64,000 bases of DNA from Desulfovibrio sp. TomC. Its GTDB lineage: Bacteria > Desulfobacterota > Desulfovibrionia > Desulfovibrionales > Desulfovibrionaceae. Below the pieces are notes generated by a model, which was not told the DNA's origin, searched no databases, and saw nothing but the letters and a program-made list of their open reading frames with translations. The stretch is taken from contig NZ_JSEH01000006.1 in assembly GCF_000801335.2 (NCBI RefSeq), forward strand, positions 1 through 64,000, read 5' to 3'. Shown piece after piece: positions 26,649 through 36,055 of the stretch (its first letter is position 1; each line of letters begins with the position of its first letter). Both the position numbers and the translations under genes were made by a program.

Positions 26649-27146
26649 TCAGTTGGTGGGAACCCAGAGCTTGATGGCCGAGCCTTTTTCGCCCTGGCGC
26701 TGGATCATGTGAAACTCATAGCGGGCGGTGTTGCCGTCCAGACGGAAGCTGGCCGTGCCAATATTGCCCCGAACGAAACTCTGGAATTTAAAGGCCTCGC
26801 AGGATTCATCGAGGGCCTTGCCGGTCGCGTCAAAGGGAACCATGCATATCTTGAGATCCGGCTGGGCGGCGTCGGCCACGAACATGGTGTCCATGCTGCT
26901 TGGCGGTTTCTGGATCAGTTCCGCCGTCAGCATCACTTCCTTGTACGGCACTTTCTGCAAGGTCACCTTGCCGCCGATTTCCTGATAGCGTTCCTCGAAC
27001 CGCTCCCGTTCCTTGATGTCCGTGACCTTGACGAAGTCGTTGCGCAGCGCCTTGTACTGGCCAAGGCCCACGGACTGGCCGGCAGCGGCGGGCCAGGCGG
27101 AAAGGAGCAGGAGCAGGACGAAAAGGCGGATGACGGCAAAGCGCAT
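26649..27146 (-). CDS. Secreted protein of unknown function
   Basis: A 165 aa exported protein. MRFAVIRLFVLLLLLSAWPAAAG is a clear signal peptide. The mature part is charged and beta-rich with YKEVMLTAELIQ and ARYEFHMIQRQGEKG; no family is recognised and it has two Cys. ATG at 27146 has AAGGA seven bases upstream. It starts 22 bases after the CBS gene stops, so the two form a small operon, which might link a nucleotide-sensing protein to a periplasmic component. Confidence 0.75.
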   Translation of the reverse strand: MRFAVIRLFVLLLLLSAWPAAAGQSVGLGQYKALRNDFVKVTDIKERERFEERYQEIGGKVTLQKVPYKEVMLTAELIQKPPSSMDTMFVADAAQPDLKICMVPFDATGKALDESCEAFKFQSFVRGNIGTASFRLDGNTARYEFHMIQRQGEKGSAIKLWVPTN

Positions 27147-27168
27147 GGTGCTGTCCTTGTCCAACGCC

Positions 27169-27558
27169 TCAGCCCGCACGCCGGGGGGCGATGGGGAAGA
27201 TGGCGAGCTTGAGAAAGTCGGTTTCGGTGATGATGCCGACCAACTCCCCGTCTGAAACAACAGGCAGGCAACCGTACTTGTTAAAAATCATGGATTCCGC
27301 CGCTGTGCGCAGGGCCGTGTCCGGGGTCACCGTGGCCACATCGGTGCGCATGATCTCACGCAGCGGCGTGCCGGGGTCTTTTTTATGTTCCAATGACAGG
27401 AGATCCCGTTGGGTGACCAGTCCCGACAGCCGGCCCTCGTCGTCCACCACCGGAACATGGCGGATGAAAAGCTCCTGCATGGCGGCCAAGGCGTCGGCCA
27501 GACAATCTGTTTCCTTGAGACATCGCAACTGGCTGGTCATGAGGTCGGCTACGAACAT
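27169..27558 (-). CDS. Two-CBS-domain protein
   Basis: A 129 aa cytoplasmic protein made of two CBS motifs, a Bateman module that usually binds adenosyl nucleotides: ADLMTSQLRCLKETDCLADALAAM with FIRHVPVVDDEGRLSGLVTQRDLL, then LREIMRTDVATVTPDTALRTAAE with YGCLPVVSDGELVGIITETDFL (each quoted in parts of up to 24 residues of the family pattern, which fits end to end). GGAGAAA lies seven bases before the ATG at 27558. It is first in a pair with the secreted unknown protein and diverges from the PP2C phosphatase gene. Function in signalling is inferred. Confidence 0.9.
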   Translation of the reverse strand: MFVADLMTSQLRCLKETDCLADALAAMQELFIRHVPVVDDEGRLSGLVTQRDLLSLEHKKDPGTPLREIMRTDVATVTPDTALRTAAESMIFNKYGCLPVVSDGELVGIITETDFLKLAIFPIAPRRAG

Positions 27559-27743
27559 GCCGTTTTCTCCAGGCGGCGCGGATGGCAAACGGTGCGCCGT
27601 ATGGTCAAATCCTTGCCGAAGAGCCGCAGCAAGTCAAGTCGGCAGCCAGGAGCGCGGCGGCCGGAAGCCGGAAGACGCCGTCCGGCAATCCCAGGCCTTG
27701 CGGCCGGAGGCCCCCTTCCGTAGGGTGGGGTACGGAGGGACGT

Positions 27744-29786
27744 ATGCGGCTGCGGTGGAAATTCTTTCTGGTCCTGCTCGCCTTCAGTCTGGCGCCCATG
27801 GTAGTGCTGACGGGCTTTAACCGCAACCATGTGGAAAAGCTCGGCCGGGCCATTGCCAATGAGGGCCGCGCGGTCATGGAAGACGTGGTCAAAAACGAGC
27901 TGCGCCAGACCGCCGAAGATTTCTCCCTGATCATCCGCCGCTCCAAAAGCGCCCTGGACTTCAGTCTGGCCATGGCCGCCGCCGAGGCCGAACGGATTCT
28001 CTACGCCCCGCCCCTGGCCCAGGCCCCGGCCGCGGCCGACGCCTCCCGACCCGGCCTCTACCTGCCGACCGGCGCGAGGCCCAATGTCGACCGCATCGGG
28101 CGGCTGGCCGCCCTGGCCCCCACCATCACCCTCCTTCGCGAGGAACTCGGCGACATCGTGCTCTTTGCCGCCGTCGCCCTGGAAGACGGAACCTACGTCA
28201 CCTTCCCGGGCCGCTCCAGTCTGCCGGCCGACTACGATCCCCGGCAACGCCCCTGGTATCAGGCGGCCAAGGCGGCCTTTAACCCCAGGAAACCCGGTTC
28301 TCCGGGCGTCATCTGGAACGATCCGGCCGTGGACGCGGCCACTGGCAAACTGACCCTGACCCTGTCGCGGCCGCTCATTGCCCCGGGAGGAACGTTTGCC
28401 GGCGTGGCCAGCCTGGACGTGCCGCTGGACCGGATGCTCCAGGAGCAGGAAATCGCCTCCCAATGGTCCGAGGCCATGCGCGCCTTTCTGGTGGCCCCGG
28501 TCCACGACCCCAAAACCGGCAAGGCGTCCCTGTACGTCTGGGCCAGGCAGTCGGGAGACGACCACGGCCGGGACTGGAAAAGCGCGGTCAATTTCGAGAG
28601 CCTGACCTCCAGCGACACGACCGCCTTCGCCGCGCTGCTGGCCTCCCTGGAACACAGCCGCTCCGGCGTGGCCGACCTGCCCTACGGCGACGAGCCGTCG
28701 TTTTGGGCCTTTGCCCGGCTGCTCCAGGACGCCTCCCTGGTCATCATCGTGCCCAAGTCCATGCTGACTCCCCTGGCGGACCAGACCGGCCGGGAGATCC
28801 TGGCCGCCACCAACCAGATCGTGCGCCTTTCCGGCGGAGCCATGGCCGTCGTCCTTCTCGCCGTGGCCCTGGCCGCCTTTTTCAGCACCCGCACCTTCAT
28901 CCGGCCGCTCATGACCATGATTGACGCCTGGAAGCGCCTGGGCAGCGGCGATTTCACCGTCCGCCTGGACGAGCGCCTGGGCGACGAGCGCCAGTCGCTC
29001 ATAGACGCCTTTAACGAGACCGTGCCGGTCCTGGCCGACCATGTGCGCCTGCAACGCTCCATGGAACTGGCCCAGGAGGTGCAGCAAAACCTCTTGCCGG
29101 CCGCGCCGCCGGAGATTCCGGGCCTGGACGTGGCCGGGGTGTCCTTGTCGTGCGACGAAACAGGCGGGGACTACTTCGATTATCGGGCGGTTTTCCGGGA
29201 CGGCTCGATCAGTCTGGACACGGCGGTCGGCGACGTCACCGGGCACGGCGTGCCTTCGGCGTTGCTCATGGCCACGGCCCGGGCGCTGCTGCTGGCCACC
29301 GAGGACAGCGAGACCCCGTCCGGCCGGGTGCGCCGGGCCAACCGGCTGCTGTGCCGCGACGTGGCCGATTCAGGCCGGTTCATGACCTTGCTGGCCCTGG
29401 AAATCCGACCCGACGCCGGTGAGGCCTGCTACGTCCGGGCCGGCCACGATCCGGCCCTGCTCTACGACCCGGGCCGCGACGCCTTCCAGGAATGGCCGGG
29501 CGCCGGCCTGCCCCTTGGCATCGAACCGGAGTACGCCTACGCCGAGTACGTCATGCCCTTTGCCACTCCGGGCCTGGTGCTGGTCCTTGGCACCGACGGC
29601 ATCTGGGAAGCCCGCAATGCGGCCGGAGAGATGTATGGCAAGGTGCGCTTTCGCGAGGCCATCCGCCGGGCGGCCGGGCTGTCCGCTGCCGGGGTTGTGG
29701 CGGCAGTGCTGGCCGATCTGGCCGCCTTTCGCGGCGATCGCCGTTCGGAAGACGACGTGACCCTGGTCGTGGTCATCAAGACGTAA
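27744..29786 (+). CDS. Membrane Cache-HAMP-PP2C (SpoIIE/RsbU-type) serine phosphatase
   Basis: A 680 aa inner-membrane sensor phosphatase. TM1 is LRWKFFLVLLAFSLAPMVVL; the periplasmic dCache domain (~35-365) contains the DPRQRPWYQAAK motif; TM2 is near 370-390 (GGAMAVVLLAVALAAFF), followed by HAMP (~390-440). The C-terminal ~220 residues are a PPM/SpoIIE phosphatase with GGDYFDY, VGDVTGHGVPSALLM and LGTDGIWEARN, giving the metal-binding Asp residues. ATG at 27744 follows GGAGGGA. Such enzymes dephosphorylate anti-sigma antagonists of the STAS family; none is encoded nearby, so the target is elsewhere. Confidence 0.92.
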   Translation: MRLRWKFFLVLLAFSLAPMVVLTGFNRNHVEKLGRAIANEGRAVMEDVVKNELRQTAEDFSLIIRRSKSALDFSLAMAAAEAERILYAPPLAQAPAAADASRPGLYLPTGARPNVDRIGRLAALAPTITLLREELGDIVLFAAVALEDGTYVTFPGRSSLPADYDPRQRPWYQAAKAAFNPRKPGSPGVIWNDPAVDAATGKLTLTLSRPLIAPGGTFAGVASLDVPLDRMLQEQEIASQWSEAMRAFLVAPVHDPKTGKASLYVWARQSGDDHGRDWKSAVNFESLTSSDTTAFAALLASLEHSRSGVADLPYGDEPSFWAFARLLQDASLVIIVPKSMLTPLADQTGREILAATNQIVRLSGGAMAVVLLAVALAAFFSTRTFIRPLMTMIDAWKRLGSGDFTVRLDERLGDERQSLIDAFNETVPVLADHVRLQRSMELAQEVQQNLLPAAPPEIPGLDVAGVSLSCDETGGDYFDYRAVFRDGSISLDTAVGDVTGHGVPSALLMATARALLLATEDSETPSGRVRRANRLLCRDVADSGRFMTLLALEIRPDAGEACYVRAGHDPALLYDPGRDAFQEWPGAGLPLGIEPEYAYAEYVMPFATPGLVLVLGTDGIWEARNAAGEMYGKVRFREAIRRAAGLSAAGVVAAVLADLAAFRGDRRSEDDVTLVVVIKT

Positions 29787-29814
29787 GCCTCGAAGCGCTG
29801 CGGCCCCCGCCTTT

Positions 29815-30240
29815 TCAAATCCCAGGCCTGGAATCGGTTTCCAACAGCGTCACCACGATATCGCGGCGTTTGCCGATCTTTTCAGCCGCAGCCATATTGG
29901 GCACAGCCACGTCGATGCTGTGGCGATAGCGTTGGTGCATGGTGTCTTCGATGGTAAAAACGCCCAGGCCCTCGATGTGGACTTTGTCGCCGAAACTCCA
30001 GCCCGAACGCAGCAGATCCCGCGACACGGCCACGATCCCCGGCCGGATGCGCGTCCCGATGGCGGTGCCGGATTTGGTGCCCGGACCGCCGTTTTCCCGG
30101 GGGCTTGGCGTATAGGCCGTCACCGTGGCCGCGATGCGGTTTTTGGAAGAAATGTTTCTCAGGGAAACCTTTTTGTGCTTCGATGCCTCGGCCGTTGCGG
30201 TCAAGAAGAAAACAGCAAGAATGATTGTAATGACTCTCAT
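29815..30240 (-). CDS. Exported 3D-domain (double-psi barrel) protein
   Basis: A 141 aa exported protein. MRVITIILAVFFLTATAEA is a signal peptide. The mature part is a 3D domain as in MltA and YabE: VTAYTPSPRENGG, TKSGTAIGTRIRPGIVAVS and the paired Asp segment FTIEDTMHQRYRHSIDV near the end. 3D domains bind peptidoglycan and often have lytic activity. ATG at 30240 follows GGAGGTG by nine bases. It converges with the phosphatase gene, and upstream lies an AT-rich region that should carry its promoter. Confidence 0.85.
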   Translation of the reverse strand: MRVITIILAVFFLTATAEASKHKKVSLRNISSKNRIAATVTAYTPSPRENGGPGTKSGTAIGTRIRPGIVAVSRDLLRSGWSFGDKVHIEGLGVFTIEDTMHQRYRHSIDVAVPNMAAAEKIGKRRDIVVTLLETDSRPGI

Positions 30241-30736
30241 GGAATGAACACCTCCATGCAGTGTTTCAGACTCCGACCAGTGTAAAAACAACAGTGGTCA
30301 AAACGTCTTGGAAGTATGATCCTGAGTGCGGCGGTCATGGATCGGAGGGTGGTTGGCGATATGAAGAACACTCTCGGAGATGAAGCGAGCCGCGAAGATG
30401 ATGCGGAGTAGTTCTTGTGCCGTTGTGAGGGGCGCTTCCTAGTAAAGCTCCCGAGGGATGTCAACCCGAAACCGGCTGTTTCCGCTTGCCTGAAATATTT
30501 TTTAATACTTCGTTTAATTTGTATAAAATCACATAGATACAAGACAAAAAACCAAAAAAAGCCCCCTGCGACGCCCAGTTTTTTCTCCCGGGCGGCAGCC
30601 CGGTTTTCCGAGTAAAGTCGTGTGATTTGAGGACTTGTCGCGTCCGGCCCCGAACCCTTGCGTCCAGGGCCGCTCCCGGCTACGGTAGAAGGCCGCGCCG
30701 GCGTGTCGTTTCGGCCGTGCGCCAAAGGAACCGATC
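30241..30736. other. Intergenic region, AT-rich in part
   Basis: About 495 bases between divergent genes. 30480-30580 is conspicuously A/T-rich with A and T runs. A six-pair stem (30588-30593 with 30598-30603) followed by TTTT could be a weak plus-strand terminator. No coding region is supported. Confidence 0.4.
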
Positions 30737-31189
30737 ATGACGATAACCCGCGCCACACCTGTCCTTATGGTCGACGACGTGGGCCGCGCCGTGGCCTTTT
30801 ACTGCGACATCCTGGGCTTTGCCTTTGTCGTCGGCGTCCTCGAGTCCAGCCGCGAGACCGTGGCCGTCTGGCCCGCCCCCGGCCCTCTGGCCTTCGCCCT
30901 GGTGGAATGCGGCCAGGCCCGGTTCATGTTCGAGACCCGCGCCGCCCTGGCCGGGGAACTGCCCCGGTTTGCCGAAACCAAGATCGGCGGTTCGCTCATC
31001 CTCTACCTCGATTGCGACGACCTCGACGCCCTCTACGCCCGCTTAAGCGAGCGCACGCCCTTTCTCAAAGCGCCCCACAAGACCTTTTACGGCACCCGCG
31101 AATGCAGCTTCCAGGACCCCAACGGCTATGTCCTGACCTTCGCCGAAGCCGTCGCCCAAACCACAACCCCTCCGGAGACGCCCGCATGA
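30737..31189 (+). CDS. VOC (glyoxalase/bleomycin resistance) family protein
   Basis: A 150 aa protein with the betaalphabetabetabeta repeat of vicinal-oxygen-chelate proteins: [22 protein letters not shown] opening (22 residues shown only as the first [16 protein letters not shown] part), a second repeat with [12 protein letters not shown], and the closing [12 protein letters not shown]. Members bind a metal or a small molecule; no metal ligands can be assigned with certainty. AAGGA lies seven bases before the ATG. Its TGA overlaps the ATG of hemL by four bases, so the pair is translationally coupled. Confidence 0.88.
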   Translation: MTITRATPVLMVDDVGRAVAFYCDILGFAFVVGVLESSRETVAVWPAPGPLAFALVECGQARFMFETRAALAGELPRFAETKIGGSLILYLDCDDLDALYARLSERTPFLKAPHKTFYGTRECSFQDPNGYVLTFAEAVAQTTTPPETPA

Positions 31190-32451
31190 CCCTGTCTGCC
31201 GATCTTTTCGCCAAAGCCCAGACCCTCATCCCCGGCGGCGTCAACAGCCCTGTGCGCGCCTGCCGCAGCGTCGGCTGCGACCCGCTGTTCATTGCCTCGG
31301 CCGCCGGCTCCAAAATGACCACCGTGGAAGGCCGGGAGATGATCGATTACGTCATGTCCTGGGGGCCGATGCTGCTTGGCCACTGCGACCCGGACGTCAC
31401 CGCCGCCATCTTCGCCGCCGTGCCCAAGGGTGTGAGCTACGGCGCGCCCTGCGCCGCCGAAGTGGCCCTGGCCGAGGCCGTGGTCGCCGCCGTGCCCGGC
31501 ATCGACATGGTGCGCATGGTCAACTCCGGCACCGAAGCCACCATGAGCGCCGTGCGTCTGGCCCGCGGCTATACCGGCAAGTCCATGATCGTGAAGTTCG
31601 AGGGCTGCTACCACGGCCACTCCGACGGCTTCCTGGCCGCCGCCGGCTCCGGTCTGGCCACCTTTTGCATCCCCGGCACCCCGGGCGTGCCGGCCGACAC
31701 CGTGCGCCACACCCTGCTCGCTCCCTATAATGATCTGGACGCGGTCAAGGCCCTCTTTGCCGCCCGCCCGGACATCGCCGCCGTCATCGTCGAACCCGTG
31801 GCCGGCAACATGGGCCTTGTCCCCCCCGCACCCGGCTTCCTCGAGGGCCTTCGCGAACTGACCAGCGCCCACGGCGCGATCCTTATTTTCGACGAGGTCA
31901 TCACCGGCTTCCGGCTGGCCTACGGCGGCGCCCAGAGCGTCTACGGCATCGACCCGGACCTCACCTGCCTGGGCAAGATCATCGGCGGCGGCCTGCCCGT
32001 CGGGGCCTACGGCGGCAAGCGCCATATCATGGAGCGCATCGCTCCCTGCGGCGACGTCTATCAGGCCGGCACGCTGTCGGGAAATCCGCTGGCCATGGCC
32101 GCCGGTCTGGCCACGCTTCAAAAGCTCAAAACCGCCGACTACGCCGGTCTGGCCGAACGCACCAAGGCCCTGGCCGAAGAAACGGCCGCCATCCTGCGCT
32201 CCAAGGGCGCGCCGGTGACGCTGACCCACATTGCCTCGCTCTTTACGCTCTTTTTCTGCGACGGCCCGGTCACCAACTTTGACGAGGCCAAAAAGGGCGA
32301 CGCCGCCCGCTACGCCAGTTTCTATAACCAGATGCGCGAGGCCGGCGTCATCCTGGCCCCCTCGGCCTACGAATGCGCCTTCACCTCGTTTGCCCACTCC
32401 GAAGACGACTACGCCCGCACCCTCGACGCCGTGCGCGGGGTGAAGTTTTAG
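31186..32451 (+). CDS. hemL: Glutamate-1-semialdehyde 2,1-aminomutase
   Basis: A 421 aa PLP enzyme that converts glutamate-1-semialdehyde to 5-aminolevulinate in heme and siroheme synthesis. The start [17 protein letters not shown] is the family signature, [10 protein letters not shown] follows, [19 protein letters not shown] binds PLP phosphate, [10 protein letters not shown] holds the PLP Asp, and [17 protein letters not shown] contains the Schiff-base Lys. Length fits the family (~425). ATG at 31186 overlaps the VOC stop (ATGA) with GGAGA upstream. A G/C-rich palindromic repeat starts 18 bases after its stop. The VOC-hemL pairing has no obvious biochemical link. Confidence 0.97.
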   Translation: MTLSADLFAKAQTLIPGGVNSPVRACRSVGCDPLFIASAAGSKMTTVEGREMIDYVMSWGPMLLGHCDPDVTAAIFAAVPKGVSYGAPCAAEVALAEAVVAAVPGIDMVRMVNSGTEATMSAVRLARGYTGKSMIVKFEGCYHGHSDGFLAAAGSGLATFCIPGTPGVPADTVRHTLLAPYNDLDAVKALFAARPDIAAVIVEPVAGNMGLVPPAPGFLEGLRELTSAHGAILIFDEVITGFRLAYGGAQSVYGIDPDLTCLGKIIGGGLPVGAYGGKRHIMERIAPCGDVYQAGTLSGNPLAMAAGLATLQKLKTADYAGLAERTKALAEETAAILRSKGAPVTLTHIASLFTLFFCDGPVTNFDEAKKGDAARYASFYNQMREAGVILAPSAYECAFTSFAHSEDDYARTLDAVRGVKF

Positions 32452-32489
32452 AAAGCGGCAAGAGAAACGGGGCGCTGCCCCAGGCCCCG

Positions 32490-32512
32490 CCGGGGGGGAT
32501 CATCCCCCCCGG
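32490..32512. repeat. G/C-rich palindromic repeat, copy A
   Basis: Eleven-base arms CCGGGGGGGAT and ATCCCCCCCGG flank a central C. The wider copy spans about 32469-32520, with GGGGCGCTGCCCC on its left and GGACCCCCT on its right. It begins 18 bases after the hemL stop. Two other copies occur in the window (35027-35049 and, reversed, 39759-39779). Confidence 0.9.
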
Positions 32513-32534
32513 ACCCCCTGAATAGGAAAAGGGG

Positions 32535-33932
32535 TTGGCGCGAACGGGGAAGAGGCAGGGTGCGGTGGTTCCGAAAAAGACTCCAGGGCATACGCCGCCG
32601 GCCAAGGCCGGCTTTACGCCGCCGCCCGCCCGGTTTGCCGCCTTCCAGCCCGACGCCCTGGAAATCCTGGCCGTGCCCACGCCGGTGCGTTACCGCGCCA
32701 CCCTCTATCTGCTCCTGGCCTTTGTCCTTGCCGCCCTGCTCTTTGCCTGTCTGGCCCAGGTCGACCGCATCGTCATTGCCCCGGGCCGGCTCGTCTCGAC
32801 CCAAAAAAACCTGACCGTCGCTCCCATGGAAACCGCCGTCGTGCGCGAGGTCTTCGTCTCGGCCGGCCAGACCGTGGCCAAGGGCGACGCCCTCATTGCC
32901 CTGGACCCCACCTTTGCCGAGGCCGGGCTGTCCGAGCGCGGCAAGGACCGGGCCGCCCTGGCCGCCAAGGTCTGGCGGCTGCACTGCGAGCTGACCAGCC
33001 AGTGCCAGCCGCCCCCGGAGCTGTCCCCGGCCGATCTGGCCCTGGAACGCGACGTCTACGAGGCCCGCCGCCGCGAGTTTGCCGCCAAGATCGAGACGCT
33101 GACCCAGAAGTTGCGGGAACTGTCCGCCAAGCTGGCCACCAACGCCGCCGAGGCCGCCAAGCACAAGAAGCAGATCGCCCTGGCCCGGGACCTGGAACGC
33201 ATGTACGGCGACATCTACAACCAGGGAGCCAGTTCCAAGGTCGAATACATGAAGGCCCAAAGCAGCCGCATCGAGGCCGAGGGGATGCTGACGAAGCTGC
33301 AAAACGAAGCCCTGGAGCTGCGCGAGACCCTGGCCCGGTCCGAAGCGGAAAAACGCGATTTCACCGAGAACTGGAAGGCCGAAACGGCCAAGGACCTGTC
33401 CGCCGCCGCCCGGGAGTTGTCCGGGGCCGAGGAACGCGAACGCAAGGCCGAACGGCTGCGCGAACTGGTCGTTTTGCGCGCCCCCGAGGCCGGCACGGTC
33501 CTGGACGTGGCCGCCCGCTCGGCCGGGTCGGTGGCCCAGCAGGGCGAGACGCTTTTGACCATCGTGCCAAGCGGCGAGGACATCCTGGTCGAGGCCGAGG
33601 TGGCCGCCCAGGACATCGGCTTGGTGCGGCCCGGGGACACGGTGCGCGTCAAGTTCGAAGCCTTCCCCTACCAGCGCCACGGCGTGGCCGAGGCCAGACT
33701 GGCCACGATCAGCCCCGACGCCTTCGAGAAAAACACGTCCGAGGGCCAGCGCCTTTTCTACCGGGTGCGCGCCGCCCTGGGCGACGTGCATCTGACCGCC
33801 GTGCCGCCCGATTTCCGCCTGTTTCCCGGCATGACGCTTTCCGCCGAAATCAAGGTCGGCCAACGTCGGGTCATCACCTACCTGCTCTATCCGCTGCTCA
33901 AAACTTTTGACGAAAGCCTGCGCGAACCCTAG
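32535..33932 (+). CDS. HlyD-type periplasmic adaptor of a type I secretion system
   Basis: A ~465 aa membrane-fusion protein. The first ~50 residues are cytoplasmic and Pro-rich, one TM (~residues 55-77, YLLLAFVLAALLFACLAQV) follows, then the barrel-lipoyl half RLVSTQKNLTVAPMET and REVFVSAGQTVAKGDAL, a long coiled coil (~130-310, Ala/Glu/Lys-rich), and the returning LRAPEAGTVLDVA and the C-terminal signature LFPGMTLSAEIKVG. The frame opens at TTG 32535 with weak spacing; GTG at 32565 is an alternative. Its ABC partner is probably the exporter at 39804-42353, 6 kb away on the other strand. The TolC-like outer membrane component is not in the window. Confidence 0.9.
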   Translation: MARTGKRQGAVVPKKTPGHTPPAKAGFTPPPARFAAFQPDALEILAVPTPVRYRATLYLLLAFVLAALLFACLAQVDRIVIAPGRLVSTQKNLTVAPMETAVVREVFVSAGQTVAKGDALIALDPTFAEAGLSERGKDRAALAAKVWRLHCELTSQCQPPPELSPADLALERDVYEARRREFAAKIETLTQKLRELSAKLATNAAEAAKHKKQIALARDLERMYGDIYNQGASSKVEYMKAQSSRIEAEGMLTKLQNEALELRETLARSEAEKRDFTENWKAETAKDLSAAARELSGAEERERKAERLRELVVLRAPEAGTVLDVAARSAGSVAQQGETLLTIVPSGEDILVEAEVAAQDIGLVRPGDTVRVKFEAFPYQRHGVAEARLATISPDAFEKNTSEGQRLFYRVRAALGDVHLTAVPPDFRLFPGMTLSAEIKVGQRRVITYLLYPLLKTFDESLREP

Positions 33933-33958
33933 CCGCGCCGCGCTTTGTGGAGACTGCC

Positions 33959-34261
33959 ATGACCGAGGAAGTGTTTGCCGACGGCATTTTGGGCATCGGC
34001 TACGGCAAGGGAGCCGTGCGCATCGATTTCTTCGGCCTGTCCGCCGATGCCGTGGACGCCAAGGGCCAGCCGGCCAAAGAGCGCCGCCAGCGCATCGTCA
34101 TGACCACCGAAGGCTTTGTCGAAGCCTTCACCCTGCTCTCCGGGGTCATGGACAAGCTGCAAGCCCAGGGGGTGGTGCGCCGCCAGACCGCTGCCGCGCC
34201 CACGGCCCCGTCAGGCGCTGCCCCAACGGAGGGCGAGGCCAGCCCAAGTCCCAATTTTTAA
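33959..34261 (+). CDS. Small conserved-looking protein of unknown function
   Basis: A 100 aa soluble protein beginning MTEEVFADGILGIGYGKG, with VRIDFFGLSA and IVMTTEGFVEAFTLLSG; the last ~25 residues are low-complexity Ala/Pro/Ser. No family is recognised. GGAGA lies five bases before the ATG, and it begins 26 bases after the HlyD gene, so it is likely part of the same operon and could be an accessory to secretion. Codon use is that of the genome. Confidence 0.7.
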   Translation: MTEEVFADGILGIGYGKGAVRIDFFGLSADAVDAKGQPAKERRQRIVMTTEGFVEAFTLLSGVMDKLQAQGVVRRQTAAAPTAPSGAAPTEGEASPSPNF

Positions 34262-34370
34262 GACGTATCGCTTCCCGTGTGCCGGTATGCCTTGACAGAT
34301 AACCAGCCTTTGTTTGAAGCATGAGGCAATGACGACAGGAAGCAACGGGACCGGGAGGGGCAACGGCGGC

Positions 34371-34979
34371 ATGGAAGAACGCAACATCACCATCTCCGAG
34401 CGGGTGCTTGGCCTGCTCCATCGCATGCCCGCCTTTGCCGGCCTGACCGACGCCCAGATCACGGCGCTTTTCGCCGACAAGGGCCTGCGTTACCGCGAAT
34501 ACCGCAACGGCGAAACCATCATCCGGGAAGGCGACCACGACTGCTGGGTCTATTACCTCATTTCCGGCCAGGTCCGCGTCCTGGCCCAGGAGGCCGAGGT
34601 AGCCCTGCTGACCACCTACGGCGAAATTTTCGGCGAGATGGGTCCGCTGCGCGGCCGGCCGCGCAATGCCTCGGTGGTGGCCCATTCCCCTGTCGTCTGC
34701 TTTGCCATCGACCTCTCCATCCTGGACCGTATGCCTCCGGGCGAACGGAAGCAGGCCAGCCGGCTGTTTGAGGAAGTCATCAGCGACGTGGTCCACGACC
34801 GCCTGTCGCGGGCCAACCTCGACGCCGCCGCCCTGCGCCGCGATCTGGCCATGGCCGACGCAGCCCTGACCGGCGTCCGCGCCCGGGTGCGCGACCTCGA
34901 ACGCCGCGTCGTGACCCTGACCCGCGAAAACCAGGACCTGCGCCGCCAGTGCGGGAAAGAGCTGCGAGAGGAAGCATAA
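34371..34979 (+). CDS. Cyclic nucleotide-binding domain protein without a DNA-binding domain
   Basis: A 202 aa protein. Residues ~15-135 are a cNMP-binding beta roll (FAGLTDAQITALFADKG, NGETIIREGDHDCWVYYLISGQV, IFGEMGPLRGRPRNASVVA, where the phosphate cassette lacks the standard RAA of CRP and reads RPRNASV). The C-terminal ~60 residues are a heptad-rich coiled coil (RRDLAMADAALTGVRARVRDLERRV...). No helix-turn-helix is present, so it is not a CRP-type regulator. Start is uncertain: ATG at 34371 has GGGAGG 12 bases upstream; in-frame ATG 34329 has none. Probably a sensor that dimerises with a partner. Confidence 0.78.
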   Translation: MEERNITISERVLGLLHRMPAFAGLTDAQITALFADKGLRYREYRNGETIIREGDHDCWVYYLISGQVRVLAQEAEVALLTTYGEIFGEMGPLRGRPRNASVVAHSPVVCFAIDLSILDRMPPGERKQASRLFEEVISDVVHDRLSRANLDAAALRRDLAMADAALTGVRARVRDLERRVVTLTRENQDLRRQCGKELREEA

Positions 34980-35026
34980 GGAAAATCAGGGCGCTGCCTC
35001 TCCGGCAGGGCGCTGCCCTGCACCCG

Positions 35027-35049
35027 CCGGGGGGGATGATCCCCCCCGG
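35027..35049. repeat. G/C-rich palindromic repeat, copy B
   Basis: The same 23-base palindrome as copy A with a central G instead of C. The wider copy (about 34989-35056) has GGGCGCTGCC twice on its left and GGACCCCCT on its right. It begins within ten bases of the stop of the cNMP-binding gene. Confidence 0.9.
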
Positions 35050-35152
35050 ACCCCCTCAATGGGGGGGGGAGATGGTCGGGCTTCCGTCACTCTTGTGGCG
35101 GGCGGGACTGAGGTTGTCGGGCGAGAGTCGGTGCGCGGGAGGAAAGACTGAT

Positions 35153-36019
35153 ATGACTGGTGTCTTTGCCCCGGCCTGGCTGACCGAACACAATTCCTAC
35201 CGCGTGGTCGCCTGGGCCGAAGCCGTGGCCTTTCCGAAAACAGCAGACGAATTGATTGCAGTATTGCAGGAGTCTGTTGGAGAGCGAACCGTCCTGCTCG
35301 GCCACGGCTGCAACGTCATACTCTCCCGAAATCATTACGATGCATCGGTGCGTTTTGTGAGCACCCGACACGTTGCCACCCCTGTTGACGTTGCGGATGG
35401 TCTTGTCAAGGCCGCCGCCGGCACACGGTTGCGCGACGTCTGCCGGATCGCCGCCAAAGCCGGGCTGTCCGGCCTCGAACACTTGTGGGACATCCCCGGC
35501 AGCCTCGGCGGCGCGGCGTACATGAACGCCGGGGCCTACGGCGCGTCGCTCTACGACGTGGTGGAGTCGGTGGAAGTCTTTTGGCCCGGCCCGAGCGCGG
35601 GTATGGTCTTTTCGCGGCAGCAATGCCGCCCGTCCTACAGGATGACGGCCTTCCAGGGCACGGACGCGGTGATTTTGAGCGTCACCCTGCGCCTGTCCCC
35701 GGCCGATCCGGCCGCAATTCTGCGTGAAATGGGCCGCATCGGTAAACTGCGCCGCAGCAAGCTCCCCTACAATCTCCCCAGCGCCGGCAGCGTCTTTCGC
35801 CGCCCCGAAGGCGCGCCCCCGGTCGGCCAGATCATGGAAGAAGCGGGATTAAAGGGATTTACCATCGGCGGCGCGCAAATCTCCCCCCGCCACGCCGGCA
35901 TCATCGTCAACGCCGGCGGCGCGACCGGGAGTGATATTCTGGCCGTCATTGAAGAAATGCGGCAGGCGGCGCGGGAGCGCTATGGCGTGGAGTTGGTGTT
36001 GGAGCAGGTGGTGGTTTAG
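35153..36019 (+). CDS. murB: UDP-N-acetylenolpyruvoylglucosamine reductase
   Basis: A 288 aa FAD enzyme that reduces enolpyruvyl-UDP-GlcNAc to UDP-MurNAc in peptidoglycan synthesis. FAD contacts are LLGHGCNVILS and GLEHLWDIPGSLGGAAYMNAG; the active-site Ser is in LPSAGSVFRRPEG, and GGAQISPRHAGIIVNAGGAT is the C-terminal signature. Length fits the short (type II) MurB. ATG at 35153 is preceded by GGAGGA at nine bases; the frame starts earlier at 34949 without support. It is the last GC-rich gene before the AT-rich operon, whose first base composition change comes right after its stop. Confidence 0.95.
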   Translation: MTGVFAPAWLTEHNSYRVVAWAEAVAFPKTADELIAVLQESVGERTVLLGHGCNVILSRNHYDASVRFVSTRHVATPVDVADGLVKAAAGTRLRDVCRIAAKAGLSGLEHLWDIPGSLGGAAYMNAGAYGASLYDVVESVEVFWPGPSAGMVFSRQQCRPSYRMTAFQGTDAVILSVTLRLSPADPAAILREMGRIGKLRRSKLPYNLPSAGSVFRRPEGAPPVGQIMEEAGLKGFTIGGAQISPRHAGIIVNAGGATGSDILAVIEEMRQAARERYGVELVLEQVVV

Positions 36020-36055
36020 ATTATTTCAATCTATATTTGTAGACAAAATTGCCGT

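Noticed and set aside
34371-34979. CRP-type transcription regulator
   Set aside because: There is a cNMP-binding fold but no helix-turn-helix; the C-terminus is a coiled coil.
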